Source of the DNA: Sergeia podlipaevii
Taxonomy: Eukaryota; Euglenozoa; Kinetoplastea; Trypanosomatida; Trypanosomatidae
Assembly (NCBI GenBank): GCA_030849805.1
Contig: JASANZ010001913.1
Span: 1-24,231, forward strand
Direction: 5' to 3'
Length of the DNA stretch: 24,231 nucleotides
Shown here: positions 1 through 8,900 of the stretch, piece after piece
Position numbering within the stretch: position 1 is the first letter of the stretch
How the letters are laid out: each line of letters starts with the position of its first letter
Notes under the pieces: generated by a model
Told to the model about the DNA's origin: nothing
The model's input: only the letters and a program-made list of their open reading frames with translations
The model's database searches: none
Translations under genes and position numbers: made by a program

Positions 1-487
1 TTTGTTTACTTAACTTTCTTTTTTTTTTTTTGTGTGTGTGTGTGTGTCTTTGTGTGCGTACTACGTTGTGGTTTCTCATTTTTTTTTTCCTGCTAGCGTA
101 TAAATTTCTTTAGCTAACGCGCCTGCGGGGTTATTCAATACACAACAGCAAGCAACGAAGGGAGTTTGATATAATTATATAATCATACATATATATTTCA
201 CTGCTGGACCTATACACATCTGGCTTTATATATATATAAAGGGCATCCAGTGAGTTACTATATTGTTTGACACTCTCATCGTGTCCTAGTACGATATCAC
301 AGTATAAGGACATTCTTGTTGTTCTTTTTTTTTTCCTTCTTTTAACGAAGAAAAAAAGGAGGTAAGGAAGCTATTTTCCTTTTTTTTTTTTCTTGCCCTC
401 CCTTCCCACACACCCTCCTTCTCTTTATGAAAAGAAAAAGGCGCTCATCTTGAAGTCTCTCTTTTTTTTTTTACGTATATACATACA

Positions 488-512
488 TACTACTACTACT
501 ACTACTACTACT
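488..512. repeat. (TAC)n microsatellite, about 8 copies
   Basis: Uninterrupted TAC triplets are read directly. The run is non-coding and lies between T-tracts in the spacer before the first gene. Confidence 0.9.
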
Positions 513-728
513 CACGTGTAAGCACAAAATAGTAACTCGCGAATAGTGAGTACGTTCGTGGCCTTCTTGTTGTTACTACTTATATAGCTACTCACCATAC
601 TGCTACACACAGAGGATACATTCCTTTTATTTTATTTTTTTCCTTTTGTTGTTTAAAGAAAAACAGCAATAGTTTCAGCTTTTGATTTTTTTTTTTTGCT
701 TTGCCCTCTTACGTGTGATTCTTCTACA

Positions 729-749
729 TTTTTTTTTTTTTAAAAAAAA
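729..749. repeat. T13A8 palindrome
   Basis: Thirteen T followed directly by eight A, centred on TTTAAA and followed by GCATTTCC. It is one of six such tracts in the spacers of this window. Confidence 0.85.
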
Positions 750-1028
750 GCATTTCCCTCACACTTTTTCTTTCTTTTCTCCCTCTCCTCTAAAATACGT
801 TTTTGCTTGTGTTCGGAGGTTTCTCTTTTTAGTTCCGAAATACTCCCCTCCATCCTCTCTGTTATAAAACTCTTTTTTTTTTTTTGAAACTTGTGTGATA
901 AAAAAAAAAAAGCAAACAAGAACGCAATCGAACGGGAAACTGAAATCGAAAGAATAAAGTGAATACCAACATTCAATACCTTCACCATACCTTTTTTTTT
1001 AATTATTATTATTATCTGTTTGATATCG

Positions 1029-1048
1029 TTTTTTTTTTTCTTTCAAAG
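1029..1048 (+). promoter_or_regulatory. Putative spliced-leader acceptor for the gene at 1155
   Basis: A run of 11 T, then C and TTTC, is followed by the first AG at 1047-1048. The resulting 5' leader of about 106 nt contains no ATG before 1155. A second pyrimidine tract (1108-1137) with AG at 1142-1143 would leave a leader of only 11 nt, so the true site is uncertain. Confidence 0.45.
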
Positions 1049-1154
1049 CAATTGATTTAGCGCGTCCTATTTTGTGTACACGCGTGCGCTACGTACGACA
1101 ACAATCCCCCTTTTTCTTTTTTTCTTTTTCTTCCCCGATAAAGGTCACGTACAT

Positions 1155-3626
1155 ATGAAGCCCTCTCCTCGTTCCGATGCGCTATCTGCCAAAGGGATTG
1201 TCGATGATGATGATGATGATGTTCTTTTGACACACGGCGCTCAAGCTGAATGTGAAGAGTACCAGCCATCTCAACAGCATCAGCAAACTCTTCAATACGC
1301 AGAGCATCAGTCCAGTCCCAGCTGCCGCGATAGTGTAGGTAGCTCTCTCTCTACCTGTGATCCCCGTCGCTCTATGAAGTCACCACTGCCACATGTAAAG
1401 CAGCAGCGTGGTGGTGGTGGTGATCTTCTTCCTTTATGTACTTTTCTTTCTCAGGGCGTACGTACCAAAGAAAGCGAAGAGAGAGCTCACGAGGACAACA
1501 GCGGTGGAGGAGAGGAAGAAGAAGAAAGAGGTCGGAGCGTACAGGTGGCAAGAGCTCAGGACAATGAAACACCTGTGTTTCTTTCTATCTCTGACAAAGA
1601 AAGCGAGACATTCATGACTAACGATCCGAGTGATGCGGAGGGTGTCAGCAGTAGGAGAAGAAGGAAGGAGAGCACATCCATGGAGGGTTCAGACACGAGC
1701 GTTGCTGCAGCAGGTTGCGTGCGTGAGTGCCCTGATGATGCTGTGGAGGGAAATATGGCTGCCCGCGTTGACCCCGTTTGCTTGTCTTGGGACTGCAATG
1801 CTCATCCGCACTGCTCACGTCTTGGCCTGTGTCATGACCCCTGGCAGCGACCACAGTTACAGCGGAAAGATGGAGGAGACGCCGACGCTGACGACACCGG
1901 TCATCACCACTACCACCGCCACCAACATCGTCATCACGAGAAGCTTGGGCGTTTTCCGCTGTGCACTCATTACGCTTTGCGCGCCATCGCTATCACCACT
2001 GGTACAACATCACAGGAGGAGGACGTTCCTTCTCAGACACCACTACCCCATGCACTAAACGATTCTTCTCTCAGTGCGGCCTGCCCTCACAAGCCAGATC
2101 TCCTCCATTCATTGCATTATGCACATTCACGATGCAGTCAACCACCTCTACCACAACCACAGCAACTGCTGTACGATACAGTTGCATCCGTTCCTTCTCT
2201 TCCTCCTGCTCTTTGCCGTCCGCCGCGACACGCTTCCGATATTTTTTCCTTCTCCGCTGTCTCCAGTACTACAGTTGACTCTCCCATCAGCAGCAGTGAC
2301 GTTACCAGGACAGCAGCAGCAGCAACATCGACATCGACGCTGACAACAACGACAGCGGAGGAGGTTTCTCTAGAGGCCCTACCTTCGCCCAGAGAGCCGC
2401 TGCATCTGTCTCAGGCATCGATATCCCCTCGCCACCACTACCCATTTCAAGAGTTTGCCTCTTACTCCCCCTTTTCTCCCAATGCCTTGGGATCTCTTCG
2501 ATTATCGCGCGTTTGCCCTCGCACGCAGCAGCAGCGATGGCATATCAACAGCCCGAACAGCCGTGACGGCAGCCGCGGTGGCGACGGACATCAACGTCGA
2601 CAACAGCAGAATGGACCACAGTCACCACTACTACTACTACCAGCATTGCATCTTCGCCAAAAGCAACAGGAGAGCTGGACCGAAGGGACCGCCAGCACGT
2701 CGATCATGTGTCTCACGTCTCAATCACAAGTATCGCAGAGCCAGTGCCATAATCTGGCGCTACTGGATGGCTTCTTGACAAATGTAGGTGTGCCGGTCGA
2801 GGCCACAGAACCGGAAGTGGTAGTGGAGGGGGTGACAGGAGGAGAGATGGACGATGAAACCGTTTCTGCCATTCTTCTTCGAGAAGAGGAGAGCAGCAGC
2901 AGAAGTGCCACTGGATATATCGAGATGTTCCACCACGTAGGAGGAGGGTCGTGTGACGGGACCACACCGTCGTCGCTGCCGCGGGTTACGACAAGTAGCA
3001 TGCAATCTTCATTTGCTATGGATGATGACTTCACATCTATTTATGGCGCTTGTAGGGACAAAGGCAGCAGTGGTAGTACCATCAGCAGCAGCGGTGTGGT
3101 CGAGCCAGCACAGCAAGGGGCACCAAAGATGATGACAACAGCAAGGGCGATGATGATGATGATGATGATGCCGCTATCGCCATCCGTGAAAAATAGCGAA
3201 AATGTTGCTGCGACGGATACCGCCGCGGATGCTTTTGCTTTAGTGGATAAACGTATCGATTCTTGTGCCGCTGGTTACGTGGCCTCTTCTTTTTCTGCTT
3301 ACTGGAGGCTTGAACGTGCAGTGGAACCCAAGCACCGTGACGGTACGACTTCTTCTTCTTCTACGGTGGCCACGACGAGCGCAGGAGAGGTTCTCTCATC
3401 AGAGTGGTTGACAAGGAACCGACCGCGAGGCATATTAGGGCTGGATGACCGAGTACGAACGGGGGACGAAGATATTGACGGTTGGGGCAGCGAATATCAG
3501 ACTGGTGATGTCAGTGAAGAGGAGGGGATGATGTCACTTGCGATTGCTTGCAATGGCGGGGAGCAACGCCGCCGCCGCCGATCGCTGAAGGCGGCGGTGG
3601 TGGCCAGGATGCTTTCTCAGAGCTAA
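1155..3626 (+). CDS. Low-complexity hypothetical protein, 823 aa
   Basis: I do not recognise a family. The open frame continues upstream to a GTG at 1074, but that part only translates the pyrimidine tract, so the first ATG (1155) is the likely start. The protein is rich in Ser, Thr, Gln and acidic residues. It has a six-residue Asp run near 17-22, a His-rich patch near 249-261, a run of seven Met (666-672) encoded by a perfect ATG repeat, and an Arg cluster near 805-809 just before the C-terminus. No signal peptide, membrane span or catalytic motif is evident. The C-terminal 80 residues are the least repetitive and the best place to look for conservation. A frame this long uninterrupted by stops supports real coding. 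The basic tail could be a nuclear signal, which is inference. Confidence 0.7.
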   Translation: MKPSPRSDALSAKGIVDDDDDDVLLTHGAQAECEEYQPSQQHQQTLQYAEHQSSPSCRDSVGSSLSTCDPRRSMKSPLPHVKQQRGGGGDLLPLCTFLSQGVRTKESEERAHEDNSGGGEEEEERGRSVQVARAQDNETPVFLSISDKESETFMTNDPSDAEGVSSRRRRKESTSMEGSDTSVAAAGCVRECPDDAVEGNMAARVDPVCLSWDCNAHPHCSRLGLCHDPWQRPQLQRKDGGDADADDTGHHHYHRHQHRHHEKLGRFPLCTHYALRAIAITTGTTSQEEDVPSQTPLPHALNDSSLSAACPHKPDLLHSLHYAHSRCSQPPLPQPQQLLYDTVASVPSLPPALCRPPRHASDIFSFSAVSSTTVDSPISSSDVTRTAAAATSTSTLTTTTAEEVSLEALPSPREPLHLSQASISPRHHYPFQEFASYSPFSPNALGSLRLSRVCPRTQQQRWHINSPNSRDGSRGGDGHQRRQQQNGPQSPLLLLPALHLRQKQQESWTEGTASTSIMCLTSQSQVSQSQCHNLALLDGFLTNVGVPVEATEPEVVVEGVTGGEMDDETVSAILLREEESSSRSATGYIEMFHHVGGGSCDGTTPSSLPRVTTSSMQSSFAMDDDFTSIYGACRDKGSSGSTISSSGVVEPAQQGAPKMMTTARAMMMMMMMPLSPSVKNSENVAATDTAADAFALVDKRIDSCAAGYVASSFSAYWRLERAVEPKHRDGTTSSSSTVATTSAGEVLSSEWLTRNRPRGILGLDDRVRTGDEDIDGWGSEYQTGDVSEEEGMMSLAIACNGGEQRRRRRSLKAAVVARMLSQS
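3150..3170 (+). repeat. In-frame (ATG)7 repeat coding for poly-Met
   Basis: Seven perfect ATG triplets sit inside the reading frame of the hypothetical protein and encode seven consecutive Met. Such a run is likely to vary in length through slippage and could offer internal start codons. Confidence 0.85.
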
Positions 3627-4021
3627 AGGAGGTCACAGTGGTTGAACCTTTTTATTTTTTATTTTCTACTTCTTCTCTTTTTTTTTTTTTTATCAACAGA
3701 AACCACGTGCCTTCTTTTCAATAGAGGATTGTCTCATGAGAGGATGGAGCGTCGACTTTCTGATGTCAAAAAAAAAAAATGCGTAGAAAGAAAGATATGA
3801 GGAAATCAAGCATATATATATGTTTTTGCACTCATATTGCGTTATTATTATTATTATTATTATCTTTTTTTTTATTTTGTGCTTGCATTTATTTTATGTG
3901 GTTGACCTTTGCTGCAATGCATCATGCGAGTGCGAATGTGAGAGGGAGAGTGAGTGAGTGGAGTGTCTTGGGAGGTCCTGAGTAGTATACATGTGTTTTT
4001 CCGTTCATATCGCTTTTTTTT

Positions 4022-4046
4022 TTTCTTTCTTTCTTTCTTTCTTTCT
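4022..4046. repeat. (CTTT)n microsatellite
   Basis: A tetranucleotide repeat in the coding-strand pyrimidine sense, directly after a T-run in the long spacer. Confidence 0.85.
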
Positions 4047-4271
4047 TGCTCCCAACTTTTTTATTTTTATTAAAAGAAAGTATTTATCACTTCTCAATAT
4101 ACCAACGATAAAGTATGTCTATGTGTGTGACTATGTGCGTTTTTTTTTTCTTCCAAAAGTTTTTTTTTTATTTATTATTATTATCCTTTTTCTCTATAGG
4201 TTGAAATAATGTGTTTCCTCATTCGCTTTTTTTTTTTTTTGTGTGTGTGTATCCGTTTATTCTCTTTTTTT

Positions 4272-4272
4272 N
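4272..4272. other. Ambiguous base (N) next to a homopolymer
   Basis: A single N separates a seven-T run from a run of five C. This is most simply an unresolved homopolymer boundary in the assembly and affects no gene. Confidence 0.9.
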
Positions 4273-4462
4273 CCCCCTCTTTCCCCTCAAATTTTCGTGT
4301 TAATATACCGCACCTTGCTTTACTTTTCTGTTCTTTTCTCTCCCTTAATGTATCGTTGTCTATTTTGATGTAGCTCGTTGAGGTTTGTTCTATTTCTGTT
4401 TTATTTATTTGTTTATTATTATTATTATTGTAATTACCATTATTCACTGCATACGCCCTTAT

Positions 4463-4484
4463 ACACACACACACACACACACAC
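4463..4484. repeat. (AC)n microsatellite
   Basis: Eleven AC dinucleotides are read directly in the long spacer. The T-rich bias of this strand is locally reversed from here to about 4670, where the sequence turns purine-rich. Confidence 0.85.
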
Positions 4485-5871
4485 GTATACACATTGAATA
4501 TATATAGTATTTACACATATACACACACACGCACATTCGTGGAGGAAGTGAAAATGAAAGAATGAAAGAGAGAGAGAGAGTGAGTGAGAAAAAAAAAAGA
4601 AAAGTGAATGATGAATAGAGAAAGGAAGGAGAAACAGGAAAAAAAAGGAAAAGTGCATGCCAAAAAAAATTTACAACGACGACAAGATATTTGGGAATGA
4701 AGTTGCATCTTTTTTTCTTTTCTTTTAAAATGTTTCTCATTTATTTTGCGTACGGTATGTACTAAATGGGAGCATACATTGTTTTTTTTTTTATGCAGCG
4801 CTCTTCCTTATGGTTTATTATTATTATTATAATTTGTTTTCATGGTGTTTGTGTGTTAATGACGAAAGGAAGCCTTTTTTTCTTCTCTTTCCTTACCTTC
4901 TTCATTACAGCATAAATACAATCAATAGCAACAACAACAACAATAGCTTATGCATCCGTTCTTTCCTTCTTCTTTTTTTTTTTGTTGATAACGACAAGGA
5001 AAGGTGTGGTGCGTTGCTAGGGAGAGATGTATCGGTGCCATAACTAACAATTATTGGTGTATCATCAGAGTAAGATGTCCCCCTCCCCACCATAAAGAAG
5101 TTGATTATGCGTTAAACACACGTAAAACACATTTTTTTTTTTAAAGAGAGAGAGAGAGCTCCATGTGACTTTTTTTTTCGCTTTATCGTGGAGAGTACTA
5201 TCCAACTATATATATATGAAAGAAATCGTACGTGCATACATGGCGTCAGTGAGGTCTAACGCAATGTATATTGATATGAGGGAGGGAAAGGGGTGGCGAG
5301 GTGTCACCACTCTCTCATAATCTTTTTAAAAAGTGAATCGCTTTTGTTATTGTTGATATACCTTTTTTTTCTTCTTCTATCTTTTCCTTCTGTTTTTGCT
5401 AGGTTTTTGGTGTATACATACACACACACAAAAAGAAAAAAGAGGCAGATTCATTTCTGAATAGAAAAATTAACGATTGCATTGAAATAGAGAGAAATAC
5501 GGGTAGCACTTTTAAAAGGAGCATTTTTTTTTCCTTTCAACGCACACATACACACACATACACACACACACATAATAGCTGCAACTGTTGAAGAATGGGA
5601 GATCTGACAGAGGTAAAGTTAACTTTCTCTCTCTATCTCTCTATATACGTGTGTGTATGGGTAAACTACTGATAGTTACGTGGTGAAACTTCCTTCACAC
5701 ATCTTCTTTATTCTGCTTTCTTTTCTTGTCGCTTTTTTTTTTTCGTTTGACAGCATCATTCTACTACAGTTTGCTACAACTTACAATACATATATATATA
5801 AACTGAACACATTTTGAAAAAAAGATTACTGGTTTTTATTACTTATATTTTCTTTTTACGCACATTTAGAG

Positions 5872-5895
5872 CGTTTGCTTTTTTTTTTTTGGTAG
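5872..5895 (+). promoter_or_regulatory. Putative spliced-leader acceptor for the ligase gene
   Basis: A run of 12 T (5879-5890) is followed after two G and a T by the first AG at 5894-5895. Use of this site gives a leader of about 102 nt that contains one upstream ATG (5902). Confidence 0.5.
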
Positions 5896-5901
5896 AAGTT
5901 T

Positions 5902-5961
5902 ATGCATTGCGTGCGTATTATCGTTTCTCATTATTGTGGTGTGTGTGTGTGCGTTCATTGA
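5902..5961 (+). promoter_or_regulatory. Upstream ORF of 19 codons in the inferred ligase leader
   Basis: An ATG at 5902 opens a 19-codon frame ending at TGA 5959-5961, 36 nt before the ligase ATG. It lies in the same frame as the ligase, so the TGA also proves the ligase frame has no N-terminal extension. If the acceptor at 5894-5895 is used, the uORF is in the mature mRNA and could lower ligase translation. It would be absent if splicing occurs downstream. Confidence 0.45.
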
Positions 5962-5997
5962 AAAACAAAAAAAAGGCTCCAAAACGACTCCGACACG

Positions 5998-8900
5998 ATG
6001 TCGGTGGAATCCTCTCTAAAAAAATTTGGCTTTCTCTGTCGTCAAGTCACCGAGGAGCCCTCGCTCACCATCAAGGAGGAGATACTACGCGGCTTCTTTC
6101 AGCGCTACATTGGCGATCTGGGGCTCCTTCTGCGTCTCCTACTCCCAAAACACGCCGAGCGCATCTATAATGCTCAGGAAAAGCAACTCCTTCGCGTGCT
6201 GTCTCTCGTCCTCTCGATCTCGGAGGACACACTCAAGGCAGAGTGGAACTCCAACGGGTGCATCGGCGTGACCGCACGAAAGTTCTTTACTCCTACTGTG
6301 AAAGCCCCTCTCGATAAAGATGGGTGGTGCTTGATGGACCTCCAAACATTCGACGCGTATTTGAATCAAATGTCAGCCGCATCCAATGAGGTGCAGCGTG
6401 TCGCATGCGTGTGTGACTTCTTCGCATGTGCCTGTCCCAACGCTGTGTATTACTTCTTTCGTGAACTCAAGCATGATCTGAGACTTGGGGCAGGGCTGCG
6501 GGTGGTGCTGGCAGCCCTACACCCGAACGCCTACACGCTCTTCCAGCACTGCGCAGATGTTCAAGAGGTAGTGCGTCGCGTCAAGGCTGGCGGAACAGAC
6601 GCTTCTGCCACTGCAACCACGGCAACCTCAATAGTAGCAGCAGCAACAGCAGCGAACACGACCACAGGAGGAGCTCTTCATCCCAGTAGAGGTGGTGGCG
6701 GCGGTGCAGTGCGACAAGGGGGAGTCACAGCGGAGATCAAGCTTGGATTGCCTCTTGCCCCGATGCTTGCGGCTCCCGCGCGCTCCATCGACCAGATCCT
6801 CACGAAATGTCCTAACGGGGCGTACTCAGAGGTGAAGTACGATGGCGAGCGTATCCAAATCCATCACGGCAAGGACAAGTCATTGCATTGTTTTGCGCGA
6901 TCACTCAAACCAATGCGCGTGGACAAGTTTCAAGACTTGGTTCCGTACATCCAGGATGCGATCCAGGTCGATGATTGCATTCTGGATGGTGAGATCTTGA
7001 TGGTGGACTTAAGCACGTCGCTTCCACTCCCCTTTGGGACGCTTGGCAAGCACAAGAAGGCGCAGTTTACCACCGCGTGCACGTGTGTATTTCTTTTTGA
7101 TATTTTATACAAGGATGGCGAGTCGCTTCTTTCCCGTCCGCTCGAAGAGCGCCGCGCGCTGCTGAAATCGTCGGTGAAGTTCATTCGCAATAGAGTGATG
7201 TACTCGGAGCTGTGCCTCGTCACGGGCGATATTATGCAGCGGCGTGCCATCTTACAGAGACATTTAACCCGTGCGATCGCCGAGGGCCTTGAGGGGCTTG
7301 TGGTGAAAGACCTCAAGGGCGTCTACGAGCCTCGTGCGCGCCACTGGCTGAAGATAAAAAAGGACTATCTGAATGGACTGGCTGACTCCGCGGACCTGCT
7401 GGTGCTCGGCGCGTGGTATGGCAGCGGTAACAAGGGGGGTCTGCTCTCCACTTTCTTAATGGGGTGTGTGGACGAAGATGTCCCTCCAGGCTTGCCAGGG
7501 AGGTACAAGACGGTATGTAAAGTGGGCAATGGCCTTGATGATATGGCCATCACTCTGCTATCTCGCAAGTACTCGGCATCCATGTCTGCAGTCGCCAACA
7601 ACGGTGGTGGTGGTGCTGCGCCGTCCTGGCTGTCGTGTCACTCCTCGCACATGCCCGACATGCTCGTGAAGGATCCTCGCACTTCGGACGTGATGGAGAT
7701 CATTGGTGCGGAGTTTTCCATCACCAAGACACACACGTCCGGTGTGTCCATTCGGTTTCCTCGAATTCTGCGCGTGCGCACTGACAAAATCGTCGATACC
7801 GCTACTACCAATCAGGAGTTGATGAAACTGTTTCAAACGAGCAAGGGTCGCATGATTGCTGCAGGTATTCCCGATGAGGCACCGCTGCCGCTAGTGGACA
7901 GTTACGCTCTCGTGGTGGAAGAGGACGAGGAGGGTCGCTCCAACCCTCTCCCGATGGTTCCAACAGTTATGAGAGGAGATGCAGCATCGGCAGCCGCACC
8001 CACAGTCCAGAAAGCTCCCAGCACAGCGAAGGCTCGGCAGAAGCAGCAGCAGGAAGCGCAACTGGTACATGCTCGAGGCGATATGACATTGGTTGCTTCT
8101 ACTGGTAGTGCCACAGCTACACCATCAGTCCTGGCGGACCCCTCGGAGAACATATTGTTATGTCACTGCACAGCTGCTGCGGGCCAGTGGTCGACCCGAG
8201 GTGTCATGGGCCGCATCTCCGATAGGTTTGGACCGACCGCTGCACGCGCGTACGCAAGCCAGCAGACGTCCAGAACACTTGGCGATGTGGTGGTGGCTGA
8301 GGTGGGAGACGCGGCAAGAGCTGGCCGCGTGTATGTCGCGTCGATGCTTGCTCAGCAGCAACTATCCTCCATCGGGGTGGTGCCGCAGATTGACCCCACG
8401 TCGCTGTCCAAGTGCATTTCTCAATGCATTCAGCTTGCGATGCAGTACGACGCCACCATTCACTTTGCACGGCCCCCACCTGCTACAGGGATTGTGTGGA
8501 GCTCAGTGGAGGCACAGCTGCGCGCGGCTTGCGTGGCGCATGGCATGAGTGTGGTGTGGTATGAGGACAACAGTAGCGCTCCTGTCGTGGTATCAAGCGA
8601 GAAGATTGTTGCCGCTACATTGTCTTCTCTTCCCCCTCCACCTTCTGTGGGTACAGTCGCGACTAGAGTGGATTGCGACTCTCATCACTCGTGTCAAGTT
8701 CAAGAAGAGAAGAGTGCGACCGTGGCATCTTTCCCGCCAACGCGGACGCATAACACTTCATCCGTATCTACAGGTAGTAAGTCCAGAGAGGCGAGGCACA
8801 GCGGTTTGCTCATCATGCGTGGTGTTCATGCAGACATTGTTGGCTCTGACGAAGGCGACGACGCCAATAGACAGGAGCTGAAGCTCATGATCGAGTCCTG

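Larger units (their letters stand above)
1..1154. other. AT-rich spacer upstream of the first gene
   Basis: No convincing gene is seen in either strand; the short open frames here translate homopolymers. The stretch holds a TG dinucleotide run (31-47), a TAC triplet run (488-512), many T-tracts, and a perfect T13A8 palindrome (729-749). It probably contains the 3' UTR of a gene outside the window followed by the leader of the gene at 1155. No tRNA or rRNA signature was recognised. Confidence 0.6.
3627..5997. other. Long spacer (2.4 kb) between the hypothetical gene and the ligase
   Basis: This is the longest gene-free stretch. It holds repeated T-tracts of 8-12 nt, TTA repeats (3842-3862, 4172-4183, 4414-4428, 4818-4831), a CTTT repeat (4022-4046), an AC run (4463-4484), GA and CA runs, and one ambiguous base (N at 4272) at the end of a T-run. 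No coding frame on either strand exceeds shadow length, and no RNA gene is recognisable. It should contain the 3' UTR of the upstream gene and the ligase 5' leader. The number of candidate acceptors far exceeds the number of genes, so an unannotated non-coding transcript cannot be excluded. Confidence 0.6.

Noticed and set aside
920..945. tRNA B-box-like sequence (reverse of GTTCGATT)
   Set aside because: No acceptor stem, anticodon stem or A-box can be built around it on either strand.
1074..1154. Extension of the first gene to 1074
   Set aside because: The start would be GTG and the residues are Phe-rich translation of the pyrimidine tract.
3842..4484. CRISPR-like array of short repeats
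   Set aside because: The repeats are microsatellites of 2-4 nt units without spacers, in a eukaryotic sequence.
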